NCBI GenBank assembly: GCA_022820505.1
Contig: JAJEFK010000041.1
Location: 17,348-81,347 of the forward strand
DNA length: 64,000 nucleotides
Reading direction: 5' to 3'
From: Acidimicrobiia bacterium
GTDB taxonomy: Bacteria; Actinomycetota; Acidimicrobiia; Acidimicrobiales; Poriferisodalaceae
This document shows, piece by piece, positions 34,342-51,306 of this stretch; position 1 is the first letter of the stretch; each line of letters opens with the position of its first letter. The notes below the pieces were generated by a model, which worked only from the letters and a program-made list of their open reading frames with translations, was not told the origin of the DNA and made no database searches. Position numbers and translations under genes: made by a program.

Positions 34342-36426
34342 TCATTCGCCGCGAATGCGCTTGATGATCTCCTCGGCGATGCTGGACGGCACCTGCTCGT
34401 AGTTGTCGAATTGCATGCTGTAGGTCGCGCGGCCCTGGGTGCGGGACCGGAGGTCGTTGGCGTAGCCGAACATCTCCGACAGCGGCACCTTGGCGTCGAT
34501 CACCTGATTCACGCCGCGCAGTTCCATCTGCCCGACCCGTCCGCGCCGTGAGTTGAGGTCGCCGATGACATCGCCCATGTAGTGCTCGGGCGTGACGACC
34601 TCCACCGACATGACCGGCTCGAGCAGGACGGGCCGTGCCAGCCGGGCCGCATCGCGCATGGCCATCGTGCCGGCGATCTTGAAGGCCATCTCGGAGGAGT
34701 CGACGTCGTGATGGTTGCCGTCGATCAGATCGACGGCCACGTCCACCAGCGGGAAGCCCGCCAGCGGGCCGTTCTCCAGCGACGACTGCAAACCGGCATC
34801 GACCGATGAGATGTACTCGCGCGGGATCACGCCGCCGCGGATGTGGTCCTCGAAGACGTAGCCCTCGCCGGGATCCGACGGGCGCAGGTTGATGACCACC
34901 ACCGCGTACTGGCCCGAGCCGCCGGTCTGCTTGATGTGGCGGTACTCGAACTTGTCGACCGGTGAGGTGATCGTCTCGCGGTAGGCCACCTGCGGCTTGC
35001 CGATCGAGGCATCCACCTTGAACTCCCGCAGCATCCGGTCGACCAGCACCTCGAGGTGCAGCTCGCCCATGCCCGAGATCACGGTCTGGCCGGTCTCGTC
35101 GTCGGTCTTGACCTGGAAGGTGGGATCTTCCTCGCTGAGCGCCGTGAGCGCCTTTCCCAGCTTGTCCTGGTCGCCCTTCGACTTGGGCTCGACAGCGACG
35201 TGCACGACCGGGTCGGGGAAGTCGAGCTGCTCGAGCACGATCGGCTTGGACGAATCGCAGAGCGTGTCGCCGGTGCGGGTGTTCTTCAGGCCGATGCCCG
35301 CGACGATGTCGCCGGTGGCGATGTCGTCGCGGTCTTCGCGGTTGTTGGCGTGCATCTGCAGGATGCGCCCGATGCGCTCGCGATTGCCCGTGGTGGTGTT
35401 GAGCACCTGGCCGCCGCGCTCGAACTTGCCGCTGTACACCCGGAAATAGGTGAGCTTGCCGACGTGAGGGTCGGTCATGATCTTGAACGCCAGCGCCGAG
35501 AACGGCTCTTCGTCGCTGGGCTTGCGCTCGAGATCATCCTTGCCATTCGTCGAGCTGCCGGCGATGGCCGGGATGTCCACCGGCGCGGGCAGGTACATCG
35601 TGACGGCGTCGAGCAGCGGCTGCACGCCTTTGTTCTTGAACGCGCTGCCGGTGAGCACCGGCACGATCTGGCCGTCGAGCGTGCCCTGCCGGATCGCCCG
35701 TCGGATCGTGTCGGCATCGACATCCTCGCCTTCGAGGTAGGCCAGCATGATGTCCTCGTCGACATCGGCGAGCCGTTCGAGCAGCTTGCTGCGGTACTCC
35801 GACGCCTGATCGGCCAGGTCGGCAGGGATGTCGACGATGTCGTAGGTAGCGCCGAGATCGTCGCCCTTCCACACCACGGCGTTCATCTCGACCAGGTCGA
35901 CCACGCCTTCGAAGTCGGCCTCGAGGCCGATCGGCAGCTGCAGGACAGCCGTGTTGGGGGTGAGCCGGTCCTCGATGCTGGCCAGCGAGCCGAAGAACGA
36001 GGCGCCCGTGCGGTCGAGCTTGTTGATGAAGCACATCCGCGGCACGCCGTACCGGTCGGCCTGCCGCCAGACGGTCTCGGTCTGCGGCTCGACGCCCGCG
36101 ACGCCGTCGAACACTGCCACGGCGCCGTCGAGCACCCGCAGCGACCGCTCCACCTCGACGGTGAAGTCGACGTGGCCCGGCGTATCGATGATGTTGATGA
36201 CGTGATCGTTCCAGTGGCAGGTGGTGGCGGCGGAGGTGATGGTGATGCCCCGCTCCTGCTCCTGCTCCATCCAGTCCATCGTGGCGGCGCCGTCGTGGAC
36301 CTCGCCGATCTTGTAGTTGACGCCGGTGTAGTAGAGGATCCGCTCCGTCACCGTGGTCTTGCCCGCGTCGATGTGGGCCATGATCCCGATGTTGCGGACG
36401 CGGTCGAGAGGTTGCGTTCGAGCCAT
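34342..36426 (-). CDS. fusA: elongation factor G
   Basis: 694 residues; GTP-driven translocation. Motifs: '[20 protein letters not shown]', '[18 protein letters not shown]', '[20 protein letters not shown]', '[16 protein letters not shown]', and domain IV-V '[20 protein letters not shown]'. Canonical length, str operon position after rpsG. Confidence 0.97.
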   Translation of the reverse strand: MARTQPLDRVRNIGIMAHIDAGKTTVTERILYYTGVNYKIGEVHDGAATMDWMEQEQERGITITSAATTCHWNDHVINIIDTPGHVDFTVEVERSLRVLDGAVAVFDGVAGVEPQTETVWRQADRYGVPRMCFINKLDRTGASFFGSLASIEDRLTPNTAVLQLPIGLEADFEGVVDLVEMNAVVWKGDDLGATYDIVDIPADLADQASEYRSKLLERLADVDEDIMLAYLEGEDVDADTIRRAIRQGTLDGQIVPVLTGSAFKNKGVQPLLDAVTMYLPAPVDIPAIAGSSTNGKDDLERKPSDEEPFSALAFKIMTDPHVGKLTYFRVYSGKFERGGQVLNTTTGNRERIGRILQMHANNREDRDDIATGDIVAGIGLKNTRTGDTLCDSSKPIVLEQLDFPDPVVHVAVEPKSKGDQDKLGKALTALSEEDPTFQVKTDDETGQTVISGMGELHLEVLVDRMLREFKVDASIGKPQVAYRETITSPVDKFEYRHIKQTGGSGQYAVVVINLRPSDPGEGYVFEDHIRGGVIPREYISSVDAGLQSSLENGPLAGFPLVDVAVDLIDGNHHDVDSSEMAFKIAGTMAMRDAARLARPVLLEPVMSVEVVTPEHYMGDVIGDLNSRRGRVGQMELRGVNQVIDAKVPLSEMFGYANDLRSRTQGRATYSMQFDNYEQVPSSIAEEIIKRIRGE

Positions 36427-36478
36427 TTCAGCGTTGCCCCAATTGACCAGATATCCCGATCAGATCGCCAGCGATCTG

Positions 36479-36949
36479 TTACCAGCGGTAGTGCGCGAAG
36501 GCCTTGTTGGCCTCTGCCATGCGGTGCGTGTCTTCACGCCGCTTGGCAGCCGAGCCGGTGCCGTTGGAGGCATCCATCAGCTCGTTCGCGAGTCGTTCCG
36601 ACATGGTGCGCTCGCGGCGCTCGCGGGCGAAGCCCACGATCCAGCGAATTGCCAGCGCAGTGGCGCGGCGCGGGCGCACTTCGACGGGCACCTGGTAGGT
36701 GGCACCGCCGACGCGGCGGCTCTTCACTTCGACTTGCGGCCGGGTGTTGTCCACCGCCCGCTTCAGAATCTCGAGCGGCTCGCCGCCGGTCCGCTCGCCG
36801 ACGAGATCCATCGCCTGGTACACGATGCTCTCGGCCAGCGAGCGCTTGCCGCGGCGCAGCACCTTGTTGATGAACTGGGTGACCAGCGCGGAGTCGTAGA
36901 CGGGGTCGGGAGCGATGTCGCGGCGGGGCGCTGCACCTCGGCGGGGCAC
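36479..36949 (-). CDS. rpsG: 30S ribosomal protein uS7
   Basis: 156 residues beginning at GTG 36949: '[20 protein letters not shown]', '[20 protein letters not shown]', '[20 protein letters not shown]'. Nucleates 30S head assembly. One base after rpsL. Confidence 0.96.
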   Translation of the reverse strand: MPRRGAAPRRDIAPDPVYDSALVTQFINKVLRRGKRSLAESIVYQAMDLVGERTGGEPLEILKRAVDNTRPQVEVKSRRVGGATYQVPVEVRPRRATALAIRWIVGFARERRERTMSERLANELMDASNGTGSAAKRREDTHRMAEANKAFAHYRW

Positions 36950-36950
36950 G

Positions 36951-37322
36951 TCAGGACTCCCGCTTGGCGCCGTAGCGCGAGCGTGCCTGCTGGCGGGCAT
37001 TCACACCCGATGCATCCAGCGCACCGCGGATGATCTTGTAGCGGACGCCGGGCAGGTCCTTGACCCGGCCGCCGCGCACCAGCACGATGCTGTGCTCCTG
37101 CAGGTTGTGGCCCTCGCCCGGGATGTAGGCGGTCACCTCGACACCGCTGGTGAGGCGCACACGGGCAACCTTGCGCAGGGCAGAGTTCGGCTTCTTCGGC
37201 GTGTGCGTGTACACGCGGGTGCAGACCCCGCGCCGCTGGGGCGAGCCCTTCAACGCAGGCGTGCGCACCTTCGTCGGCTTGGACTTTCGGCCCTTGCGGA
37301 CCAGCTGCTGGATCGTGGGCAC
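36951..37322 (-). CDS. rpsL: 30S ribosomal protein uS12
   Basis: 123 residues: '[20 protein letters not shown]', '[20 protein letters not shown]' and '[20 protein letters not shown]'. The two lysines tied to streptomycin resistance when mutated (E. coli K42/K87 region) are wild type. 169 bp after rpoC; that spacer contains no gene and no convincing terminator. Confidence 0.97.
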   Translation of the reverse strand: MPTIQQLVRKGRKSKPTKVRTPALKGSPQRRGVCTRVYTHTPKKPNSALRKVARVRLTSGVEVTAYIPGEGHNLQEHSIVLVRGGRVKDLPGVRYKIIRGALDASGVNARQQARSRYGAKRES

Positions 37323-37491
37323 CAGAACCTCGGTGAGTTGGGGACCCCTGTGAGCCGGGGCTGTCAGCGGGACAGATTGCTAGCGGACAGGTCGACAGGC
37401 AGGAGTCGGGCAGATCTGCGCAATGCCCCACCCGGCAGCGCGCCGAAACCGGCTATGAAGGCTAGGCAGCGCGCCCCAGCACGACAACCGC

Positions 37492-41421
<3,930 letters not shown>

Positions 41422-41511
41422 GCGTTATGTCCGGCCCTGTGTCTGTATCGGTGGTGCGAGTTCTTGATGTTTCGGTTGCGCTGTGTCGGCTGTGCGGTGT
41501 CGCTGCGTTGA

Positions 41512-45174
<3,663 letters not shown>

Positions 45175-45427
45175 CGGACTCTCCTAGTGGTTCAGTTGTT
45201 CGGAATGGGTCACCGGCGACTGCCCGCGGCAGGCGACGAGGGGGCGGAAGCGCGCGCAGTCGCAGGCGTCCGCAGCAAACAGGGAGCCCACCGCTGGGCC
45301 TCGGTGCTGGGGACTGGTGGGTGCGCGAATGGGGAGGCCACCTGTGCCACGGCCTTGGCAACGCTATCCAGCAACGCTGGATGCCACAACCGCGACACGC
45401 GGCGTGCGGCAAGAAATGTGCTCGCGT

Positions 45428-45820
45428 CTAGGACAGTTCGACGCTGGCGCCGACCGCCTCGAGGGCTTCCTTGGCCTTGTCGGCGTCGGCCTTCGGCACG
45501 CCTTCGAGCACAGGCTTCGGGGCGGCCTCCACCAGATCCTTGGCCTCCTTGAGTCCCAGGCTGGTGAGCGAGCGCACCTCCTTGATGACCTGCACCTTCT
45601 TGTCGCCAATGGCGGTCAGCGTGACGGTGACCTCATCGGCGGCTTCCTCGGCGGCCTCGCCGTCGCTGTCGCCTCCGGCAGCAGCGGCAGCCACCATCAT
45701 CGGGGCGGCCGCAGCAGCAGTGACGTCGAAGCGCTCTTCGAACGCCTTCTTCAGCTCGACCAGCTCGAGCACCGTCATGTTGCCGATGGCGTCGAGGATC
45801 TCTTCGGTGGACGTGCTCAT
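45428..45820 (-). CDS. rplL: 50S ribosomal protein bL12
   Basis: 130 residues: N-terminal dimerisation '[20 protein letters not shown]', an Ala-rich hinge, and the factor-binding C-domain '[20 protein letters not shown]'. Forms the L7/L12 stalk. ATGA overlap with rplJ. Confidence 0.96.
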   Translation of the reverse strand: MSTSTEEILDAIGNMTVLELVELKKAFEERFDVTAAAAAPMMVAAAAAGGDSDGEAAEEAADEVTVTLTAIGDKKVQVIKEVRSLTSLGLKEAKDLVEAAPKPVLEGVPKADADKAKEALEAVGASVELS

Positions 45821-46518
45821 TGGTTGTTCTCCGTGTTTGTTGGATCGTCTGATGGATCGCTGTCTGGATCGTCTGCTTCGGCGTCTTCAGCCTCAGGAGC
45901 GGAATCTGCCGCGGTCGTGCTGGCGTCGGCTTTGTCTGTTTGAGCCGCGGTCTCGGCGTCGGGAGCCGGGCTGTCCGGTGTCTTGTCGGCCAGGGCTTGC
46001 AGCAGGCCCGACACCTCCCCGATCAAGTTGTTCATCATCGACGCCAGCGCACTGAGCGGCGCGGCGAACGCTCCCAGCATCTGCGCCATCAGTTCATCGC
46101 GCGACGGCAGGTCGGCGAGCTCGCGCACCTGGGCGTCGCTGAGCAACGTGCCCGCCAGCACGCCGCCCTTGATGACCAGCGCGTCGTGCTCCGCTGCGAA
46201 CGTGCGCAGGGCCTGAGCGGCCGCCGACGGATCCTTGCCGCAGAAGGCGAGCGCCGTCGGACCCAAGAGCAGGTCCAGCGCGCCAGCCGGCGCATCAACC
46301 GACAGTGCCCGGCGGACCAAAGTGTTCTTGTAGATCTTGTAACGGCAGTCAGCATCGATGAGGCGGCCCCGCAGGTCGGCCATCTCTGCCACGTCCAAGC
46401 CGCGGTATTCGGTGAACAGCACCGCTTCGGCCTCGGCGAATCGCTGGCGAACTTCGTCCACCACTGCCACCTTGTCGGCCCGCGGCGCGCGCCCGGCAGC
46501 CGTCGTTGCTGTCGCCAT
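45817..46518 (-). CDS. rplJ: 50S ribosomal protein uL10 with acidic C-terminal tail
   Basis: 233 residues, about 55 longer than usual. The core reads '[20 protein letters not shown]', '[20 protein letters not shown]', '[20 protein letters not shown]'. The bL12-binding helix is followed by an Asp/Glu/Ser-rich tail (from about residue 178). ATG 46518 follows AGGAGGT. Autoregulation by L10-L12 through the leader upstream is expected in this family. Confidence 0.94.
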   Translation of the reverse strand: MATATTAAGRAPRADKVAVVDEVRQRFAEAEAVLFTEYRGLDVAEMADLRGRLIDADCRYKIYKNTLVRRALSVDAPAGALDLLLGPTALAFCGKDPSAAAQALRTFAAEHDALVIKGGVLAGTLLSDAQVRELADLPSRDELMAQMLGAFAAPLSALASMMNNLIGEVSGLLQALADKTPDSPAPDAETAAQTDKADASTTAADSAPEAEDAEADDPDSDPSDDPTNTENNQ

Positions 46519-46711
46519 GGTGGGGACCTCCTGTGCTGCGGGGTGTGCTGTGGTCGGGCGGTTGGATCGCTCCCGGTCCCAGAACGGGCACCGGTCCGCA
46601 GACCAGACAGAACCGCATCCCGACGCACACGCGCACAGGAAGACTGTCCACCTCATCAGGCTCGACCCGTGCGACTCACCCGAGGCGGGCGAGCCCCTGA
46701 ACATGGTTCAG

Positions 46712-46760
46712 ACGGGGCCGATTTCAGGCCGGAGCCACCGGAGTTCTACGGCGAGCAAGT
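46712..46760 (-). promoter_or_regulatory. L10 leader-like element upstream of rplJL
   Basis: The 294-bp spacer 46519-46812 has no gene. On the minus strand about 200 nt before rplJ it contains GCCGTAGAACTCCGGTGG (top-strand 46735-46752) followed by 'CTCCGGCCTGAAATCGGCC', which resembles the conserved kink-turn part of actinobacterial L10 leaders where the L10-L12 complex binds to repress its own synthesis. Recognised by similarity to remembered leader cores; a covariance-model search was not possible. Confidence 0.5.
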
Positions 46761-46812
46761 TGTGAAGTGCCGAACGCTACCGGTCGCGCCCGGCCATTCA
46801 ACTGCGGGAGGG

Positions 46813-47499
46813 CTAGTTGAACGTGGTGGGGTCGATGCGGACTCCTGGGCCCATGGTCGAGGACACCACCATCTTGCGCACGTAGCGGCCCTTGGCACCG
46901 GCTGGCTTCGCCCGTGCCAGCTCGTCCATGACCGCTGCCAGATTGGAGTTCAGGTCCTCAGCGGTGAAGCTCACCTTGCCGATCGCCAGATGCACGTTGC
47001 CGTACCGGTCGGTGCGGTACTCGACCTTGCCGCCCTTGAACTCGCCCACCGCCTTGCCCACATCGGGCGTCACCGTGCCGGACTTGGGGTTCGGCATAAG
47101 GCCACGGGGGCCGAGCACCTTGCCCAGCCGGCCCACTACGCCCATCATGTCCGGCGTCGCGATCGCCACGTCGAAATCGGTGAATCCGGCCTCGACGCGC
47201 TCGGCCAGATCGGCACCGCCCACGACGTCGGCACCTGCTTCGGAAGCAGCCGCCGCAGCGTCACCCTGCGCGAAGACCGCAACGCGCACGTCGCCGCCGG
47301 TGCCCGACGGCAGCGCGACGGTGCCACGCACCATCTGGTCGGCCTTGCGTGGATCCACGCCGAGCCGCACCGACAGATCGACCGATTCGTCGAACTTGGC
47401 CGGTGCCAGCGTCCGCACCATGTCGATGGCCTGGGCAGGCTCGTGCATCATCTGCCGGTCGTACCGTCGGGTCGCCTCGGCGTACTTCTTCCCTGACAT
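46813..47499 (-). CDS. rplA: 50S ribosomal protein uL1
   Basis: 228 residues: '[20 protein letters not shown]', '[20 protein letters not shown]', '[20 protein letters not shown]' and '[18 protein letters not shown]'. L1 stalk protein. 27 bp after rplK. Confidence 0.97.
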   Translation of the reverse strand: MSGKKYAEATRRYDRQMMHEPAQAIDMVRTLAPAKFDESVDLSVRLGVDPRKADQMVRGTVALPSGTGGDVRVAVFAQGDAAAAASEAGADVVGGADLAERVEAGFTDFDVAIATPDMMGVVGRLGKVLGPRGLMPNPKSGTVTPDVGKAVGEFKGGKVEYRTDRYGNVHLAIGKVSFTAEDLNSNLAAVMDELARAKPAGAKGRYVRKMVVSSTMGPGVRIDPTTFN

Positions 47500-47526
47500 C
47501 TGTGTCCTCCTGCGCTGGCCGGCGAC

Positions 47527-47982
47527 TCAGCCGGCGACTTCGATGCCCATCGAGCGAGCGGTGCCGATCACCTGCAGCTTGGCGTTCTCAAGATCGCGTG
47601 CGTTGAGATCCGGCATCTTCGTCGCGGCGATCTCGGCTACTTGGGCCTCGGTGACATGCGCCACGGTCTCGCGGCCGGGGTTGTTGGCCGCCTTCTCCAG
47701 CCCCGCCGCCTGGCGCAGCAGCACCGACGTCGGAGGCGTCTTCGTGATGAACGTGAACGACCGGTCTTCGAAGATCGTGATCTCCGCCGGCACGATCGTG
47801 CCGCGCTGGCTCTCGGTCTTGGCGTTGTACTCCTTGCAGAAGTCCATGATCGCCACGCCGTGCGGGCCGAGCGCCGTGCCCACCGGGGGCGCGGGAGAAG
47901 CCTGCCCGGCGGGGATCTGGATCTTCACCACCGCGCTCACCCGCTTGCGGCCCGCTGCGGGTCGTGCCGGGTTGTCTGCCAT
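47527..47982 (-). CDS. rplK: 50S ribosomal protein uL11
   Basis: 151 residues: '[20 protein letters not shown]', '[20 protein letters not shown]', '[20 protein letters not shown]'. Part of the GTPase-associated centre. A short N-terminal extension (PARPAAGR) precedes the core. Confidence 0.97.
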   Translation of the reverse strand: MADNPARPAAGRKRVSAVVKIQIPAGQASPAPPVGTALGPHGVAIMDFCKEYNAKTESQRGTIVPAEITIFEDRSFTFITKTPPTSVLLRQAAGLEKAANNPGRETVAHVTEAQVAEIAATKMPDLNARDLENAKLQVIGTARSMGIEVAG

Positions 47983-48009
47983 GAGGTGCTCCTCGGGTCT
48001 GTGCTGCTT

Positions 48010-48061
48010 GGCCCTCGCAGGGGCTCGGGTCTGTGGAATGGCCCTCGCAGGGGCTCAGATC
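48010..48061 (-). repeat. 30-bp-period repeat across the nusG stop codon
   Basis: In coding direction nusG ends AAGATCTGAGCCCCTGCGAG then GGCCATTCCAC, and this is followed by AGACCCGAGCCCCTGCGAGG then GCCAAG; the block GAGCCCCTGCGAGGGCCA occurs twice, 30 bp apart, the first overlapping the TGA. A third partial copy (AGACCCGAG) precedes the rplK ribosome site. Each block can form a small CCCT/AGGG hairpin. Confidence 0.85.
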
Positions 48062-48837
48062 TTTGCGACTTGGACGAAGTCGAGCTCGACGGGGGTCTCA
48101 CGGCCGAAGATGTTCACCAACACCTTCACCTTCAGCTGCTCCTCGTTGATCTCGATGACCTGACCTTGGAAGTCGGAGAACGGGCCCTCCTTGATGCGCA
48201 CGCCCTCGTCGATCTCGAAGATCATTGACGGCTTGGTGCGGCGCGGCATCTCGGGCCCGTCATCGGGCTCAGCCAGGAATGCCTCCACCTCCCTGCGACG
48301 CAGGGGCGACGGCTTGCCGCCCGGACCGGCATAGCCAGTGACCCCCGGCGTGCTGCGGATCATGTGGTGGGCCTCGTCGCTGGGACGGCAGCGAATCAGC
48401 AGGTAGCCCGGGAAGACCTTCTTCTTGGCGACCACTTTGCGGCCGCCCTTGAACTCGATCACGTCCTCCATCGGGATGGCGACTTCGAGAATCCGGTCCT
48501 CCATGTCGAACGTGCCGATCCGGGCTTCGAGGTTCTGCTTCACCTTCTTCTCGTAGCCGGACTGCGTGTGCACGACGAACCAGCGACCCGGCCGGTCGTA
48601 CGGCGAGACCCGCTTGGTCTCCGGCTCGTCGACGGCGAGCAGCTCGTCCTCGGTGAGCACGTCGACGGCGCCGGTTTCATCGGCGGTGACATCGACTGCA
48701 TCTGCCGTGTCCGTTGGCTCGGCTGCCTCGGCTCCCGCACCCATCAGGGTGGTTGCCGTCTGGGAGCTCAGCAACCGGCGTGCGGTCGCCATCGGGTCGG
48801 TCTCGGGCTCTGCGGGAGTGTCGGTCAGATCGCTCAT
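48055..48837 (-). CDS. nusG: transcription termination/antitermination factor NusG
   Basis: 260 residues. An acidic, poorly conserved N-terminal extension of about 85 residues precedes the NGN domain ('[20 protein letters not shown]', '[12 protein letters not shown]', '[15 protein letters not shown]') and the KOW domain ('[20 protein letters not shown]'). Such N-terminal extensions are common in actinobacterial NusG. Links RNA polymerase to Rho or ribosome. 21 bp after secE. Confidence 0.95.
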   Translation of the reverse strand: MSDLTDTPAEPETDPMATARRLLSSQTATTLMGAGAEAAEPTDTADAVDVTADETGAVDVLTEDELLAVDEPETKRVSPYDRPGRWFVVHTQSGYEKKVKQNLEARIGTFDMEDRILEVAIPMEDVIEFKGGRKVVAKKKVFPGYLLIRCRPSDEAHHMIRSTPGVTGYAGPGGKPSPLRRREVEAFLAEPDDGPEMPRRTKPSMIFEIDEGVRIKEGPFSDFQGQVIEINEEQLKVKVLVNIFGRETPVELDFVQVAKI

Positions 48838-48858
48838 GTTCGTCTGCTCAGATGCTTG

Positions 48859-49167
48859 TCAGTTCACGTCGAAGAGGCGGAGGACGCCTTCACCCAGAAT
48901 CCAGTCGAATCCGGCGATCATCGCCGTCAGGATCACGATGGTGATGAACACGACGACCGAGTAGTTGACGATCTCGGCGCGGGTCGGCCAGATCACCTTC
49001 TTCAGCTCGGAGCGGACCTCGCCCACGAACTGCGCCGGCCCGGCTCGCTCGGTGGTCGGCGATGCCGGTGCTGCCTGGCGCCGCTCGCGCCTTCCCGCGG
49101 GCGCGCCGTCAGCCCCCATCTCGCCCTGACGCTGCAGGTGACGGCGTGTGCGTCGGTTCATGGCCAT
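48859..49167 (-). CDS. secE: preprotein translocase subunit SecE
   Basis: 102 residues with a charged N-terminal region, the conserved amphipathic 'FVGEVRSELKKVIWPTRAEI' and one membrane helix 'VVVFITIVILTAMIAGFDWI'. It clamps SecY. rpmG (bL33), often between the tRNAs and secE, is not present. Confidence 0.95.
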   Translation of the reverse strand: MAMNRRTRRHLQRQGEMGADGAPAGRRERRQAAPASPTTERAGPAQFVGEVRSELKKVIWPTRAEIVNYSVVVFITIVILTAMIAGFDWILGEGVLRLFDVN

Positions 49168-49262
49168 CGGGAGTGTCTCCGGCCTCGATTTCTCAGGGAC
49201 TTGTTTTCGGGGGTTCGGGCATGGTCAGTCCGCCGGGCTGACGGTCCAAACCGGCGGAAACG

Positions 49263-49336
49263 CAGGGCAGGAGGGACTCGAACCCGCAACCGCCGGTTTT
49301 GGAGACCGGTGCTCTACCAAATTGAGCTACTGCCCT
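49263..49336 (-). tRNA. tRNA-Trp (CCA anticodon)
   Basis: 74 nt, CCA not encoded. Acceptor AGGGCAG/CTGCCCT pairs fully. The anticodon loop CTCCAAA lies on a perfect CCGGT/ACCGG stem. The T arm GCGGG-TTCGAGT-CCCTC has one C-U mismatch (position 50-64). Lies 95 bp upstream of secE, the usual actinobacterial place. Confidence 0.93.
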
Positions 49337-49460
49337 CAGCGTCGGCGCATCGCGTGCGATACGCAGGTGACACTCAGTGCGGGCCTTCTTGGCGAATGTC
49401 CGCCGCAACAGGCTACCGGCAGCGATCTGGGTCGCGTCCAGAGGCGCCTGGAGAGGGGTC

Positions 49461-49537
49461 TGGTAGCGGGACTGGGACTCGAACCCAGGACCTCACGATT
49501 ATGAGCCGTGCGCTCTGACCAACTGAGCTATCCCGCC
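49461..49537 (-). tRNA. tRNA-Met, elongator type (CAT anticodon)
   Basis: Acceptor GGCGGGA/TCCCGCT (G-U first pair), anticodon loop CTCATAA on CACGG/TCGTG, T arm CTGGG-TTCGAGT-CCCAG. ACCA follows the acceptor, so the CCA end (49461-49463) is encoded. The anticodon stem lacks the three G-C pairs of initiator tRNA. tRNA-Ile2 (also CAT before modification) cannot be fully excluded, but the Thr-Met-Trp order favours Met. Confidence 0.9.
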
Positions 49538-49560
49538 GTGCGGGCCGCAGGGTAGCGGCG

Positions 49561-49633
49561 AGCCCCGTGCCGGAATCGAACCGGCGACACCAGCCTTACC
49601 ATGGCTGTGCTCTGCCTACTGAGCTAACGGGGC
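49561..49633 (-). tRNA. tRNA-Thr (GGT anticodon)
   Basis: 73 nt. Acceptor GCCCCGT/ACGGGGC, D arm GCTC-AGTAGGCA-GAGC, anticodon loop ATGGTAA on CAGCC/GGCTG, T arm GCCGG-TTCGATT-CCGGC, all paired. First gene of the tRNA-secE-nusG block; its promoter must lie in 49634-49718, shared with the divergent acetyltransferase. Confidence 0.93.
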
Positions 49634-49718
49634 AACGCTCGTGCACCATCGCCAGCGATGTGCGCCGAACATTGTGGGGTCCGGAGTGTATCTGTGGACC
49701 CCCGATAGCTTCGCTGCC

Positions 49719-50231
49719 ATGCTGACCCGGCTGGCCACGATGGCCGATGCCGATGCGATTGCGGAGATCTACAACCGCGAGGTCACCGACGGCACTGCCA
49801 CATTCGACATGGTGCCCCGCTCTCCCGCCGAGCAAGCGGCGTGGATGCGAGACCATTCAGGCGCCTACCCCTGCATAGTGGCGGTGCCAGACGACTCTGA
49901 AGCCGAGGCCAGCGGCACCGTGCTCGGCTGGGCCTGCCTGTCGCCCTACCGGACCCGGCCGGCGTACTCGACCAGCGTCGAGGATTCCATCTACGTGCAC
50001 CGCGACCACCAGGGGCGCGGCGTAGGCAGCCTGCTGCTCGGCGACTTGGTGGCGCTGGCCGATGAGCACGGCTTTCACGCGGTCTTCGCCCGCATCGCCG
50101 ACGCCGGCGCTGCGTCGGTGGCGCTGCACGCCAAGCACGGTTTCGAACTCGTCGGTGTCGAACGGGAAGTGGGGCGCAAGTTCGGGCGCTGGCTCGACGT
50201 GACGCTCATGCAGCGCCTGCGGGTCGCCTGA
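49719..50231 (+). CDS. GNAT N-acetyltransferase (phosphinothricin acetyltransferase-like)
   Basis: 170 residues: 'MLTRLATMADADAIAEIYNR', the acetyl-CoA site 'IYVHRDHQGRGVGSLLLGDL' (R-x2-G-x-G) and 'ASVALHAKHGFELVGVEREV'. The 'IYNREVTDGTATFD' and 'TSVEDSIYVHRDHQG' segments resemble the PAT/bar or methionine sulfoximine acetyltransferase branch. ATG 49719 is used; an upstream in-frame ATG at 49641 would run through the tRNA edge. Substrate unknown. Confidence 0.85.
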   Translation: MLTRLATMADADAIAEIYNREVTDGTATFDMVPRSPAEQAAWMRDHSGAYPCIVAVPDDSEAEASGTVLGWACLSPYRTRPAYSTSVEDSIYVHRDHQGRGVGSLLLGDLVALADEHGFHAVFARIADAGAASVALHAKHGFELVGVEREVGRKFGRWLDVTLMQRLRVA

Positions 50232-50261
50232 ATCGCTCCGGCTCGCGGCGCACTCGGCGCG

Positions 50262-51176
50262 CTAGAAGTGCCAGGGGAACTGCTCGTATTCGGGGTCGCG
50301 CTTTTCCAAGAATGCGTCACGGCCCTCCGCGGCCTCGTCGGTGCCGTAGGCCAGGCGGGTCGCCTCGCCGGCGAACACCTGCTGGCCCACCAGGCCGTCG
50401 TCGATGAGGTTGAACGCGAACTTGGCCATGCGCTGTGCCGTGGGCGAGCGCGACACGATCTCGGCCGCCCACTCCAGCGCCACCGACTCCAGCTCGGCGT
50501 GGGGCACCACAGCGTTGACGTCGCCCATCTCGAACCGTTCCTGCGCGGTGTAGGTGCGGCCGAGGAAGAAGATCTCGCGGGCCTTCTTCTGGCCGATCTG
50601 GCGGGCCAGGTAGGCCGAGCCGAAACCGCCGTCGAAGCTGGCCACGTTGGTGTCGGTCTGGCGGAAGCGGGCGTGCTCAGCCGAGGCGATCGTCAGGTCG
50701 CAAACCACATGCAGGCTGTGCCCGCCGCCTGCCGCCCAGCCGTTCGCCACGCAGACCACCACTTTGGGCATCATGCGGATCAGCCGCTGGCACTCGAGGA
50801 TGTGCAGCCGCCCGGTGCGGGCCGGGTCGATGTCGGCGGCCGTCTCACCGTCGGCGTAGCGGTAGCCGTCCTTGCCCCGGATGCGCTGGTCGCCGCCTGA
50901 GCAGAACGCCCAACCGCCGTCGGCGGGTGCGGGGCCGTTGCCGGTGAGCAGGATGCAGCCCACGTCGGGCGTCATGCGGGCGTGGTCGAGCGCCCGGTAC
51001 AGCTCGTCGACGGTGTGCGGCCGGAAGGCGTTGCGCACATCGGGCCGGTCGAACGCGATGCGAACCGTGCCGTGCTCGTTGCTGCGGTGGTACGTGATGT
51101 CGGTGAAGTCGAACCCGTCGATGTCGCTCCAGCGGGACGGGTCGAAGATGTCTGAGACGTGTGGCAAGAACGGCAT
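50262..51176 (-). CDS. menB: 1,4-dihydroxy-2-naphthoyl-CoA synthase MenB
   Basis: 304 residues of the crotonase fold; closes the second ring in menaquinone synthesis. MenB-specific parts: 'DITYHRSNEHGTVRIAFDRP', 'GGWAFCSGGDQRIRGKDGYR', 'VVVCVANGWAAGGGHSLHVV', 'TDTNVASFDGGFGSAYLARQ', 'FFLGRTYTAQERFEMGDVNA'. ATG 51176 gives family length. No other men gene is adjacent; the enolase-type gene at 23411 could in principle be menC but sits in another operon. Confidence 0.93.
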   Translation of the reverse strand: MPFLPHVSDIFDPSRWSDIDGFDFTDITYHRSNEHGTVRIAFDRPDVRNAFRPHTVDELYRALDHARMTPDVGCILLTGNGPAPADGGWAFCSGGDQRIRGKDGYRYADGETAADIDPARTGRLHILECQRLIRMMPKVVVCVANGWAAGGGHSLHVVCDLTIASAEHARFRQTDTNVASFDGGFGSAYLARQIGQKKAREIFFLGRTYTAQERFEMGDVNAVVPHAELESVALEWAAEIVSRSPTAQRMAKFAFNLIDDGLVGQQVFAGEATRLAYGTDEAAEGRDAFLEKRDPEYEQFPWHF

Positions 51177-51306
51177 GGGTGCTCCGAAACCGGTGGCGTG
51201 AGGGCACGGTATTGGATCGAGGCACCGCACCGGTCGCCAGGCGGTGCCGCGCGCGAGACTGCGGGCTCGACACCCACCCACGGGGCCTCAGCGAAGGGAC
51301 AGTGAC

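Noticed and set aside
34756..34769. GCCCGC-CA-GCGGGC palindrome inside fusA, similar to the hairpin arrays
   Set aside because: A single copy within codons for a conserved EF-G segment; likely chance in GC-rich DNA.
45940..47496. A 518-codon plus-strand frame across rplJ, its leader and rplA
   Set aside because: It crosses conserved minus-strand genes and a regulatory spacer without any domain signal.
49168..49262. Possible rpmG (bL33) before secE
   Set aside because: All frames lack the bL33 pattern (lysine-rich with paired cysteines).
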